Below are positions 47,801 through 57,771 of a stretch of 64,000 nucleotides of DNA, one piece after another; within the stretch, counting starts at the first letter, position 1, and each line of letters begins with the position of its first letter. The DNA comes from Conchocele bisecta (Eukaryota > Mollusca > Bivalvia > Lucinida > Thyasiridae), in NCBI GenBank assembly GCA_029237695.1, contig CM055265.1, forward strand, positions 86,897,447-86,961,446, written 5' to 3'. Made by a program: the position numbers and the translations under genes. The notes under the pieces are model-generated. The model was not told the origin of the DNA. It ran no database searches and saw nothing but the letters and a program-made list of their open reading frames with translations.

Positions 47801-48093
47801 TGTATGTCCATGATCAATGTAAAGAGATACACACCCATGATAGCCATGTTGTTCACAGTAAGTTTACAACATTATATGTGTATGACCATGATCAATGTAA
47901 CGATACACACCCATGATAGTCATGTTGTTCACAGTAAGGTTACAAACATTAGTGTATGACCATGATCAATTGTAAAGAGATACACACCCATGATAGCCAT
48001 GTTGTTCACAGTAAGTTTACAGCATTATATGTATCCATGATCAATGTTAAAGAGATACACACCCATGATAGCCATGTTGTTCACAGTAAGTTT
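44782..48093 (+). repeat. Exon-derived satellite array with about 44 splice donors
   Basis: A typical unit is 78 bp: 54 bp of coding sequence ([18 protein letters not shown]), then GTAAGTTTACAGCATTATAT and a short link. I count about 44 CACAGTAAG-type donors by eye; one is mutated to CACTAAG (46117-46125). Unit variants lack 9 bp (ATGATAGCC) or 3 bp (GTT), and a few units have other indels. The array fills most of the intron between the exons at 44739 and 48667. Long open frames across it (for example 45256-46437) exist because the unit is a multiple of three. They are not evidence of a separate gene. Confidence 0.95.
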
Positions 48094-48238
48094 ATGGGAT
48101 TGGTTCACATATTTACTTTTACATGTTTACCATATATGACATTTTTTGTTGTTGAAAGCAATCAGCAGTGACTGGTGAAGTGGTGTATTTATGGCTGATC
48201 TACCTCCAGAGGTTCTAGCACTGTACTGTGGAATTTAA

Positions 48239-48316
48239 CCCTTACAATGCTGTTTACCTTTTAATTTCTATTTTTCACAACAAAAACGTGGTTTGGCAGC
48301 ACTTTTGAATCATTAT
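48239..48316. mobile_element. Truncated family M MITE
   Basis: TTAACCCTTACAATGCTG… reaches the central TTTGGCAGCACTTTTGAATC and stops at 48316, where a copy of the foldback centred at 36250 begins. 48400-48560 resembles a family E core module (CTTGAAACTTCACAT, GAGCCATGTGGCACAT). Confidence 0.65.
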
Positions 48317-48666
48317 TAGGCTGTTTGCTTTTTGCAGCTCAAGTAAATTTTAAACTTTATTACAGTATTTTCACTACTCAATTTGAAAAATCAATGCATA
48401 TTTTCACAGAAATATCCACAACCCTAAGTCATATTGACTTGAAACTTCACATACCTCTTTATCACTGTCTATATTTCCGTTCTATAGCCGAGCCATGTGG
48501 CACATATGCTCAGCGTCAAAGTCAACTTACTCTGAAATGTGCATTGAAGTTTTTGTAAAGTCTAACCACATATATACACACCGGGAACATCAAATATCTC
48601 GCTGGGCCGCCACACCCATGTGTATCATGAGGTTATTCATGCAGGAATAAACGTTATATTTGCCAG

Positions 48667-48813
48667 GGTACACTGTCGATACTGATGTTGATCTCCGAAC
48701 ATGTACGCTCTGATCAACTACATGAGCTTCGTACAGTGGCTGTCGGTGGGAATGTCTGTCTTTGCCCTTATATACCTCCGCCTGACACGCCCCGACATGC
48801 CCCGCCCATCAAG
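48667..48813 (+). CDS. SLC7 transporter, exon TLSILMLIS…[10 protein letters not shown] (TM9-TM10), frame broken
   Basis: The acceptor TTGCCAG ends at 48666 and the donor GTATGT starts at 48814. It should enter in phase 0: [11 protein letters not shown]. After base 48699 the frame must shift to read [20 protein letters not shown] then [17 protein letters not shown], ending two bases into a codon. LINY.SF and R.TRPD.PRP match the family loop between TM9 and TM10 and TM10 itself. By length against relatives, two bases appear to be missing between GAA and ATG (48697-48701), although one extra C would also explain it. Either it is an assembly error, or this allele is non-functional. Confidence 0.88.
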
Positions 48814-49094
48814 GTATGTATGTAGACATATCGGGCTGCTGGCTTGATATCAGGACTTGAGATGAGGCTATGAAACGGTAGGAATTCCGAGGCTTGCCTC
48901 GAAATTCCTACTGTGTCCAAGCCGAGCCTGACAAACTGATAAATAGATGACAAAATGATCTGATATATGCAGAATACCGAGCCAGTGCCTTGTGATATCA
49001 AGTGAGGCTTAAAAACTCTAGGAATTCCGAGGCTTGCCAAGGACTTCCTACAGTTTTTAAGCATAGCCGGACAAACTGTTTAATTCACAATGCC

Positions 49095-49402
49095 AATAGC
49101 CTATTTCACCAAAATTGCAAAGCATACTTATCTAGTAAAGTGTACTTTGAGGGAGTAATCATTTATTTTTCCCGAAATGCATTATTTCATATAGAACTAA
49201 CGACTCCATATATTTGATGATTAAACGTATGCAGAATTTTTATACTGAATTTATTACATTATCACAGCCATTTTGGCTGTGATAATGTAATAAATTTAGT
49301 ATAATAAAAATTAATAAATTTATCCTTAAATTGAAAATTTCTCCCTCAAAGTGTACTTTGCAACGATAAGTATACTTTACAATGTTGGTGAAATAGGCTA
49401 CA
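49095..49402. mobile_element. Palindromic MITE, family P
   Basis: ATAGCCTATTTCACC…GGTGAAATAGGCTACA, with the central palindrome ATTATCACAGCC / GGCTGTGATAAT. Around it, three copies of an AGGAATTCCGAGGCTTGCC phrase (48880, 49021, diverged 49450) form small foldbacks. Confidence 0.85.
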
Positions 49403-49515
49403 GGCTAGTGTCGTTTGATACCAAGTTTATCAGGTGAGGCTCGTAAATGTTAGGAATCCCGAGGCATGCTGAAGAATTTCTGCAGTTTATAGGCTGTGAT
49501 AATGTAATAAATTCA

Positions 49516-50015
49516 NNNNNNNNNNNNNNNNNNNNNNNNNNNNNNNNNNNNNNNNNNNNNNNNNNNNNNNNNNNNNNNNNNNNNNNNNNNNNNNNNNNNN
49601 NNNNNNNNNNNNNNNNNNNNNNNNNNNNNNNNNNNNNNNNNNNNNNNNNNNNNNNNNNNNNNNNNNNNNNNNNNNNNNNNNNNNNNNNNNNNNNNNNNNN
49701 NNNNNNNNNNNNNNNNNNNNNNNNNNNNNNNNNNNNNNNNNNNNNNNNNNNNNNNNNNNNNNNNNNNNNNNNNNNNNNNNNNNNNNNNNNNNNNNNNNNN
49801 NNNNNNNNNNNNNNNNNNNNNNNNNNNNNNNNNNNNNNNNNNNNNNNNNNNNNNNNNNNNNNNNNNNNNNNNNNNNNNNNNNNNNNNNNNNNNNNNNNNN
49901 NNNNNNNNNNNNNNNNNNNNNNNNNNNNNNNNNNNNNNNNNNNNNNNNNNNNNNNNNNNNNNNNNNNNNNNNNNNNNNNNNNNNNNNNNNNNNNNNNNNN
50001 NNNNNNNNNNNNNNN
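49516..50015. other. Assembly gap of exactly 500 N
   Basis: A run of 500 N separates family P-like sequence (ending TAATGTAATAAATTCA) from the broken minus-strand gene. The round size suggests a scaffolding placeholder, so order and distance across it are not guaranteed. Confidence 0.98.
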
Positions 50016-51290
50016 TCTGATCGGTAAAATTACCGCCCCAAAAGCGATCAGTTCGTCGAATGGTAAAATACCCACCTTCAGTGAACTGCTGGTAGTCTTT
50101 TTCGGCCATGATAGATTCTAGTTGTGCCATTTTCTGTAGGTAGTCTGGCAGATTTTGCGTAGGCAAGGTGGCCAGCAGCATGGAACAGCGGTATCATTCT
50201 CATTATGCAATATAAATGGAGATTCCAGTCGCCTGTGCGTTCAGCTCTGATCAGTAGTCTCAAAAGAGACACCTGCTCTAAGTAGTTGACCAAAAGCTTC
50301 CCAGTGCGACTGTCATTTGCAGCATGTTCCATCAACTTACCAAGTACCTGACTGAGTTCTACCAGACTAGCAACCTCTTCTACACTACCTTGACTGTTCA
50401 AAAGTGATGCATGAAGTCGACGTAATGACTCGGCATCAACAGTATCTGATGATTCCGGTTTCTCAAGCAGAAGAGAAGTTATGGCAGCTGAAGTTAACAG
50501 GTGAGCACGGACAGCTCTAGCATATGCATGCCCCGTTAACATGTGAATACCAATTCAGTAGGTGAAAACCACCCAATCGTGTGATTATATTCGACAGATC
50601 TGGCGATGCAGCCACTATCTCTGTGGCTTTGATGTAAAGCGGTTGGTCAAATGTGACAATGCACATCTTCTACCCATGCTTGTCACATTGGCTTTGTGCA
50701 AAACACAATTCCGTAAATATTGTGCTCAGGTTTGTTGGATCTAGATTAACGAATGGAAGAATCTCGATTCGGCTTTTCTCATGCTTTTCGCCTGTTACTG
50801 CCACCTGCATGAACCCACTCCATGACGGACAAGGGGTAAGATTTGTAGAAAAGCTGGCTAACCACAGCCGATCAACATCTACTGCAACCACCAAACAAGG
50901 TGGGTCAGGTTTTGGAGCTTCAATTGGGCCAAACTTCACTGACTGCATGCCGGGTACGGTTGGTTTCTTGTAGGTTTTGATTGGGATGTCACCAAACTTT
51001 CCTATGAATTGGGAGCTTGGTATATTGACAGACCGACTCAGTTTTTCTCCAGCCTTTTCCCCCCCTTGTGGGGTAACGCATGCAATTCCGCCCATGCTGT
51101 GGAAAGTATCATGTCCAGTTAGTGTCGCAACATTGAAATCTGCGTTATCAAACACTAATTGTGTGAACCCATTCAGATTATACGATGGGGTGTACTTACT
51201 GAGAATAGAACAAGTCAGTCTCTGTATTTCCTTGTAATCGTCGGCAAAGCACATGCTACTTAATATATCTATCAACTTATAAATCTACGC
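50016..51290 (-). pseudogene. Broken gene of a repetitive uncharacterised protein family
   Basis: Read on the minus strand, the piece starts near 51275 (MIDILSSMCFADDYKEIQRL) and runs to DKHG with an in-frame TAG just after. The same frame continues (MCIVTFDQPLYIKATEIVAA) to GGFHLLNWYSH. It then shifts frame at about 50543 to MLTGHAYARAVRAHLL, apparently with loss of about 30 residues, and shifts again at about 50170, between FHAAGHLAYAKSAR and YLQKMAQLES. It enters the gap after TEGGYFTIRRTDRFWGGNFT. From memory, this pattern (TFDQPLY.KA, MLTGHAYARA, HAAGHLAYAKSAR, RTDRFW) belongs to a high-copy family of hypothetical proteins in mollusc and other marine invertebrate genomes, possibly transposon-associated; I know no function. 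Three lesions make this copy a pseudogene, unless they are assembly errors next to the gap. Confidence 0.8.
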
Positions 51291-51299
51291 TTTAAGACC

Positions 51300-52013
51300 C
51301 GGAGCTAGACATGCCACAAATACACAATTATATTATTTCTACGGTCAGCATCAGATTATTATTATTATTATTATTATTACGTTTTATAGATTTTTTGTCC
51401 GTTCAAACTAATATTTTGTTAAAAAATGCATTTTTCTTTTTTTTTTTAATATTTTTTATGTCAAGTTCCAATTTTTTTATTGTAATATCATATGTGAATA
51501 ATATTCTATTTGTGATGATATGCTGACATATGATGCAAAAAAAATACAGTTTGCACTATTTCTTGTGACATTTATAACACTGGCCGATTACGGCCGATGC
51601 CATCTTGAATTCTGAGTTAAGCTCCAGTCGGATTCATGGGGAGTTTTGATATGTTTCAGCTGATGATATTTACAAACTATACAGAAAAATTCAGCTTTGA
51701 CCTATTTTGTTTTGATCTTCGTGATTTTTTAATCTAATACTCTTCCACTATAGCACATATGAACACATAGGGACATAGTCCACTTTTCACTTTGTTGCTA
51801 TCCTTCTATATTACTCCAACAACTTCCCTATTTCTATCTTTTCTCCCTTACTAATTTTTCTGCTAAAAACCTTACTTTCGAATACATTCAGTACATGTGT
51901 AACTCTATGCGATCACATAAACCATACATTGTTAGTCAATATTGTATGTATAAATGTACATGTTGTATTTAAAAGTGAAATAAAAATATTTAAATATAAA
52001 AAAAAAAAAAATC
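51300..52013 (+). mobile_element. Possible retroposed 3' end with poly-A
   Basis: The AT-rich stretch includes an ATT microsatellite (51357-51377), then a polyadenylation-like AATAAA (51980-51985), and ends in an A-run (52000-52012). This fits a LINE 3' end or a processed transcript, but no reverse transcriptase, other coding match or target duplication was found. 52014-52690 holds no recognisable feature. Confidence 0.35.
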
Positions 52014-52695
52014 AATGTACCAAGTGTCGGAGATTATATCAGAATTTTGTAAAATTAAATACCAATTTAACAATTAATTTGTCCTTTTTCTGATGCTGGC
52101 TCCGCTGTCTGTTTGACCGTGAATTACAACCGACTTCAGCACAGATCGTCATCGCCGATGATTGCAGCCAACATATAAATAATCCAAGTATAATCCAAAC
52201 GATATTCTATAAGAAAGCTGTATCCACCAATCAGGGAAGCTGTACTACTGCTACGTCATAGCGATTACAGCGCCACCTCGCGCCAGTAGGTCGCAGTCAC
52301 AGGAGAGATAAGCGATGACCAATTCATTACCTGGCTCAGTATGTGTCGGATACGGTGCGATATGAGAAACTCAATATCAGGATTAATACAAACGAACCGG
52401 AAATCGGTTATTAGTGTCGCTTTTGTTGTTTTTAGAGAATTTTTAAGAAAATAAAGAATTATTTGGTAATGTGACCTTTAAGGCAATTTAATTCACAAAA
52501 ACAGGATGAGTGAGGTTCAGTAAATTTATTTGCATGAAATTGATGAAAACATGACTTGAATGCCCAAACCAGTTCGAATTAGGACCTACGCTAAGCAACA
52601 ACGGCTATGTTATATTTAGGGAAACAACATTGGTAAAAATTCTATAAATATAGATACCGGTAGGCTATGTATTGACCATAATCTTACAAACTCGG

Positions 52696-52930
52696 GCTTA
52701 TTTGTGGCTGTGACTAGAGAAATGTTTCTTATGGGTTTTGCAACCAGTGTAGATCCAGATCAGCATGTGTATCCACACAGTCTGATCACGATCTGCAATG
52801 TTCTCCATTCCATCAATGAAAGACCTGTCATGCTTCTAACAAGCTGTATAGATCATTAGCTATTTGATCAGGAGTTACACTGGTCACATATCCCACAAGC
52901 CCCATTTCTCCAGTCGCGGCCACATTTAAT
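52696..52930. mobile_element. MITE family V, best copy
   Basis: Inverted ends TGTGGCTGTGACTAGAGAAA and TTTCTCCAGTCGCGGCCACA, with GCAACCAGTGTAGATCCAGA / CAGGAGTTACACTGGTCACA inside. Fragments recur across the window. Confidence 0.75.
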
Positions 52931-53001
52931 GTCTGACTAGTATAGATCTTGATCGTCCTAAGACTTGGACAACCTGATAATAATCCAACTATTTTGTTGG
53001 T

Positions 53002-53211
53002 TTAACACACTGCTGAATTGAAATGTGTCGTCTGCTGTTTATTTTATATTTTCCATTTTGCTCATAAAAAACATGTTTTGACAGCACTTTAGAATCATTT
53101 CCAATGGAAATGATTCTAAAGTTCTGTCAAACCATGTTTTTATTGAGAAAAAAGGCAAAATATTAAGCAACAGCAGACGACACTTTTCCTTTCCAGCATT
53201 CTAAGGGTTAA
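53002..53211. mobile_element. Family M TTAA MITE
   Basis: TTAACACACTGCTGAATTG…CAGCATTCTAAGGGTTAA; central palindrome TAGAATCATTTCC|AATGGAAATGATTCTA. Confidence 0.85.
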
Positions 53212-53616
53212 CTGAGATGTTGATGACTGGTGAAACCGTGTACACCCTGATCAGAGAGAATTCAGTGCAGGCTTTTCTGGATCTACATTGGTCACAAAGA
53301 CAATAAGCCCACATTTGTCGGATTGTCGCCAATGTACAAGTAAATTAGAATCTTGCTTGTCGATATATCCGCGGAAAAGATTTACAACAAGCAAAATTCT
53401 GACTTAAAATGCTGAGATTCTCAAAATAATACCCAACCCAAGGCAAGCACGCAAACTGACCGGTCAACATCCACTGACCGGTACATACTATCCCCACCCT
53501 GTAACTTTATAAAATGTGAGATTCGCTAATGGTATAAATATGTACAAAACAGCAATACATGGGCATGTATGTATACATAAATATTCGCATATCAAAACAC
53601 ATAGTAAATGCAGTTC

Positions 53617-53844
53617 TTAACCCATTATAGGACAGGTACAAATACAGTAGTATGAAAATTTGTAGATTTTCCCCCTATTTTCTCGAATTCCGTTCGAAAG
53701 TATACGTTGTTGCCACTCATATGAACCGTCTCAACGAGACGGTTCATATGAGTGGTAACAACATATACTTTTATGGAGAAATAAACCAAATAATCAGATT
53801 TGTTTCAATAAAAAGTATTGTATCCATAGACTTCAGTGGGTTAA
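53617..53844. mobile_element. TTAA MITE, TTAACCCATT family
   Basis: TTAACCCATTATAGG…TTCAGTGGGTTAA encloses a strong palindrome CACTCATATGAACCGTCTC / GAGACGGTTCATATGAGTG. It shares the TTAA/CCC termini of family M but is otherwise a different sequence. 53850-54530 shows no assignable feature. Confidence 0.8.
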
Positions 53845-54539
53845 GTGACATGTAAAAAAATCAGATCTACAGATATCCTAGCAAGGAAGAAAATAATTTC
53901 CTTGAATCTATGAACACACTTTGATACAGAACTCCAGATAAGCTATGTGCTGAAATGGTGTTATATTCCCTGATTTCAAATTCAATGTGTATTTTACTTG
54001 TTTGAATAAAATACACACCTTAGGCCTTATCATCAGACCTGATTGGATTTACACATTTTTGCATGGTAGTGTTTTTGATTGGCGAATTTACAGTATGATT
54101 TTATTTCTCTATGACGATAAAATGCTCCGATGCACAGGGACTTTTTTGACGTGGAGATATCTGAAAACCAAAGAAAACCAAAGAACCTTTTTTTTGGCCT
54201 TATCCTCATTTTGATTATCACTGGGTTGGATATGGTGTATATATTATTCAAACAGTTTACTTATTGGGAAACATGCTCATTCAAATCTTGTCATGTTTTT
54301 TGTCATGTCAGAAACATATGTTGTGCTGAAAATACATGCTTTTATTGTGAATGTTTCATGATAAAACATGGCGACATGCAGGCAGGATCGTGCCTATATC
54401 CCCAATATACTGTAACCTAAAACAGTTGAGTTTCATAATAAATAACAGAACTTTAATATAACAAGATATTATGTTTGTAAAACACGGATATGTCCCTGTG
54501 GCATACTGGACTCTTAACAGGAGAAACTCTTACCTCTTA

Positions 54540-55040
54540 TAAACTTTTTGACTTTTCGACGTAAATGTGCATGGACGGAGGAAGCTCAAGAGCAAGGCAA
54601 TATGCCCACCTTGCTATCGCATAGGGGGCATAATAAATTGAGACTATGTTTCTAAAACATGGATATGTCCCCCTGGCATACTGTACCCTAAAAAACAGAT
54701 TATTACAAAAAAATAAAATTGTGCAAACTAGAAAATGTGTACATAGAACACGGATGCCCCACATACCGCTTTGATAATAAACAAGGTAAAATTCGACGTA
54801 TATGTGCATGGACGGACGGAACCTCAAGAGCAAGGCAATATGCCCACCTTGCTATCGCATAGGGGGCATAATAAATTGAGACTATGTTTCTAAAACATGG
54901 ATATGTCCCCCTGGCATACTGTACCCTAAAAAATAGATTATTACAAAAAAATAAAATTGTGCAAACTAGAAAATGTGTACATAGAACACGGATGCCCCAC
55001 ATACCGCTTTGATAATAAACTATCGCGGTGGGGCATACAA
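54540..55040 (-). mobile_element. CTAG-ending element (C type), minus strand, tandem
   Basis: On the minus strand the head GGTGGGGCATA (about 55027-55037) and two 3' ends CCGTGTTCTATGTACACATT then TTCTAG (leading to about 54729 and 54965) are visible. A block of about 240 bp (ATGTGCATGGACGGA, GGCAATATGCCCACCTTGC) is present twice. A further isolated 3' end of this type lies near 60078. There is no coding capacity. Confidence 0.6.
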
Positions 55041-55245
55041 ATTATTTCAGCGCCCTTCTGAAGGTCATAATAGTTATGGTCATGTTAACTGTCCAATGAG
55101 TGTGTCACATTTGTCCACATGTATCATGTGTATCAATATTAATATTTACCCTTTCAACACCACAGCTTGTATAGTGGTATTGGCAAATAGTGCAGATTCA
55201 GATGAGCCGACGTATGTGTTCACATGTACACACTGCGTCTGAATA

Positions 55246-55440
55246 TTAACCCTTAAAATGCGGGAAACATACATAGTCGTCTGCTGTTGTGTTATATTTT
55301 ATTTTCTTTCTCAATAAAAACATAATTTGACAGCACTTAGAATCATTTCCATTGAAAAATATTTTAAAGCATGTTTTTGATAAAAAAATGGAAAAAAATA
55401 CACAGCAGACGACAAATGAATTCAACATTGAAAGGGTTAA
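55246..55440. mobile_element. Family M TTAA MITE (first of adjacent pair)
   Basis: TTAACCCTTAAAATGCGGG…ATTGAAAGGGTTAA. The next family M element starts 2 bp later. A TTAA-type fragment (CCCTTTCAACACCACAG) lies just upstream at 55150. Confidence 0.82.
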
Positions 55441-55442
55441 AC

Positions 55443-55693
55443 TAACCCTTAGACCGCTATCTTATTTTTTTTAAGTCTTCTGCTGTTTATTTTCTGTTTT
55501 CCATTTTTATCATCAAAAACATGCTTTGACAGCACTTTAGAATAATTTACAGCATGCTTTGACAGCACTTCAGAATCATTTCCATTGGAAATGATTCTGA
55601 AGTGCTGTCAAACCATGTATTTATTGAGAAATAAGGCAAGATATAAAAGCAACAGCAGACGACAATTGTTGTGAGTAGCGGTCTAAGGGTTAA
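55443..55693. mobile_element. Family M TTAA MITE (second of adjacent pair)
   Basis: CTAACCCTTAGACCGCTATC…GTAGCGGTCTAAGGGTTAA; the longest M copy, it keeps the CATTTTTATCATCAAAAACATG segment that identifies the empty site of A2. Confidence 0.87.
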
Positions 55694-56555
55694 TACTGCA
55701 AGTTGTATATAATTTATGGCATGACTGGTGAAATTTGTTGACACATAAGTCTGTCAGTAACCTTGTGAACGTCAAAAGGCAACGGTCACTATAATAATGC
55801 AGTGAACATGTCATATCTGTTTACATGTATTACATGTCTAACATTAAAGCATTCCAGATGAATCCCGATCGTTAAATTACATACTCCCAATCAACCACCA
55901 CCAAAATATCAAGAGCAATGCAATATGTGCCTCCTTGCTGTCGCATGGTGGCATAAATATACATTAATAATACCAAGAAGTACAAGCTACATAGACATTA
56001 CAATATACATGAATACCAAAATATTCTATAATAAATTCTACTCTATTACCATACTGTACAATGTATTTTAGTATTTCAAATTGTGTTTGTGACCAGAGAA
56101 ATGAGGCATATTGCCTTTGCGACCAGTGTACACCCAGATCAGCCTGCACATCCGCACAGTCTGATCTGGGTCAACACTGTTTGCCATTCAGTCGCTGAAA
56201 CACCCATCATGATTCTAACAAGAATTCAACCTCGGAAGCGATGTCGCGCCTGCCAAGGCATTCGACCGTAAAATGATTATGGACATGTGCTAATGTAAGC
56301 ATCATAAAAACCGTCAGAGAAGTGCATGCTTAAAACACGAAAAAGGTCAAGGTTAAAGAAACTTTTTGAGAAAAAAAATGGCTAAGTGTTTCCACAATGG
56401 TGGCATGAGTGTGTTCCAAATGCTTACATGTATCAAGTGTCCAAATAGTGAAGCAATCCATCAAGTAATATTAATGTCATACGATGATGAAGAAACTTGT
56501 ACAAAAGTTTTGACACATAAAAACGGCTAAGGGCAATTCCAGAATTAATCTTTGG

Positions 56556-56633
56556 AGGGGGGGGGGGGGGGGGGGGGGTGGGGGGGGGGGGGGGGGGGGG
56601 GGGGTTTGGAGGGGGGGGGGGGGAAATCTGATC
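56556..56633. repeat. About 75-bp poly-G tract
   Basis: A nearly pure G run is broken by single T and TTTGGA interruptions. It has high G-quadruplex potential. A long proline ORF on the minus strand is an artefact of this run. 55700-56550 otherwise contains a family V fragment (56083-56227) and plain sequence. Confidence 0.9.
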
Positions 56634-57059
56634 ACTTTGCACGTGAAAATGGATTACCGACTGATGATTGTAAACACCATCAGGTGTGCAGCTAGACCGA
56701 AAATGATATGTCGCAAATGTGCTAGTTGGGCATGGGTGGGTATGGCGGTATATTTTTTTTATGTTACAATCTCGCGTATTTGCGATCTCGATCTCGCCTT
56801 CCGCTTTTGGAAATACGATTTGCCCATGCATGTATAGACAGCATGCGTGTTGCATTTGTGTTCTACATGTACGTACGCACATATTTATAAAAGCATGCTA
56901 GTTCGAATTGCGTTCTACGTACATACGTGCATGTAATGTATGCGGAAAACTCAATTTCACCCGAAATTTAGTACAATAAATAGCATTAATAGGAACCTGC
57001 CAATCTCTGTATTCTATGTCTCTGACGAGACGTATGGTAATTACCGATACCACCATTAA

Positions 57060-57185
57060 TTTTTTGCAGTTTTTCACTGCGAACCCACAATTAAATAATT
57101 GCCGTGTTTCACTCGATCCCATAATTAAATAATTGCCGGTTTTCACTGGAGCCCATAATTAAATAATTACTGTTATTCACTAGCC
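57060..57185 (+). repeat. Three tandem units of about 40 bp
   Basis: CAATTAAATAATTGCCGTG, CATAATTAAATAATTGCCG and CATAATTAAATAATTACTG recur, each with TTTCACT or TTCACT. 57186-57330 continues with decayed ACCCACCAC phrases. Confidence 0.75.
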
Positions 57186-57560
57186 CCCCACCATGCATCA
57201 ATTAGAATTTCCTGTGGACCCAACCACCCATGCATTTTAATTTCATGCAGACCCCACCACCCATCAATAAATAATTCGAGTGCCGCCCACCCCTCCCCCA
57301 CGTTTAATTTTGGAAGCACCATAAGCGTTTCGGCAAAAATGAGAACGTAAAACAGCTCACGGTCCTGTTAATGGCAGCATGAGTGTGTTCCAAATGCCAT
57401 CATGTATCAAGTGTCCATCAAGTAACATTAATGTTATATGATGATGAAGAAACTTGTACAAACCTTTTGACATTTCGGACAATGATGACAACGAAGTAAA
57501 AAGTGGCGACTAGTCGCACCTTCTGCGAAAGCAGGCACGACAATGAACTGTATAGATTCT

Positions 57561-57771
57561 GGGGGCCGTTTCACTAAACTTTGTACGACTAAAATGTACG
57601 TAAGTGCAAAATTATGATAGTCTGTAAATGTCTCATTAACAATGTTTTCTTGTATTAAATAAGTATTGGATTTACATTTATTGAGCATAGACTGCATTAA
57701 ATGTAAACCCATAAACTAAAATTTATACTTCCGAACATTTTAGACGCAAGAAGTTTAGTGAAACGGCCCCC
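57561..57771. mobile_element. Palindromic MITE, family T, copy 2
   Basis: GGGGGCCGTTTCACTAAAC…GTTTAGTGAAACGGCCCCC. Compared with copy 1 at 26281 the inner palindrome is partly deleted. 57772-59390 has an inverted GTTTAACG/ATTGATAGG tail (57955-58010) and a family V fragment (58530-58610), and otherwise nothing assignable. Confidence 0.82.

Larger units (their letters stand above)
1117..48813 (+). other. SLC7 light-chain amino-acid transporter gene, internal seven-exon segment
   Basis: The seven exons listed separately join with compatible phases (GT-AG introns, each acceptor completing the codon left by the previous donor) into about 250 residues of a twelve-TM APC-superfamily transporter. 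Motifs in order are [84 protein letters not shown] and [10 protein letters not shown]. These match light chains of heteromeric amino-acid transporters (LAT1/LAT2/y+LAT group), which form disulfide-linked heterodimers with a 4F2hc-type glycoprotein at the plasma membrane and exchange amino acids. FGGVNG and GAREGHLP favour LAT1/LAT2-like large neutral amino-acid transport, but the paralogue cannot be fixed. The start codon, TM1-4, the heavy-chain cysteine and the C-terminal third are not in view. Introns total about 47 kb and are almost entirely repeats. The last exon has a frame break, so this copy could be defective, or the indel could be an assembly error. Confidence 0.9.

Noticed and set aside
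44782..48093. Long ORFs (up to 393 codons) through the array as a repetitive secreted or structural protein gene
   Set aside because: They follow from a unit length divisible by three. The sequence is a copy of the SLC7 exon plus intron, two frames are equally open, and frame-shifting units break both.
44782..48093. CRISPR-like array
   Set aside because: Units are directly adjacent with no unique spacers, in a eukaryotic intron.
49398..50181. Over 200-codon ORFs across the gap
   Set aside because: Mostly unknown residues from N; only the minus-strand TEGGYFTIRRTDRFW end is meaningful and is included in the pseudogene.
56433..56882. 149-codon proline-rich minus-strand ORF
   Set aside because: Caused by the poly-G tract; flanking residues match nothing recognisable.
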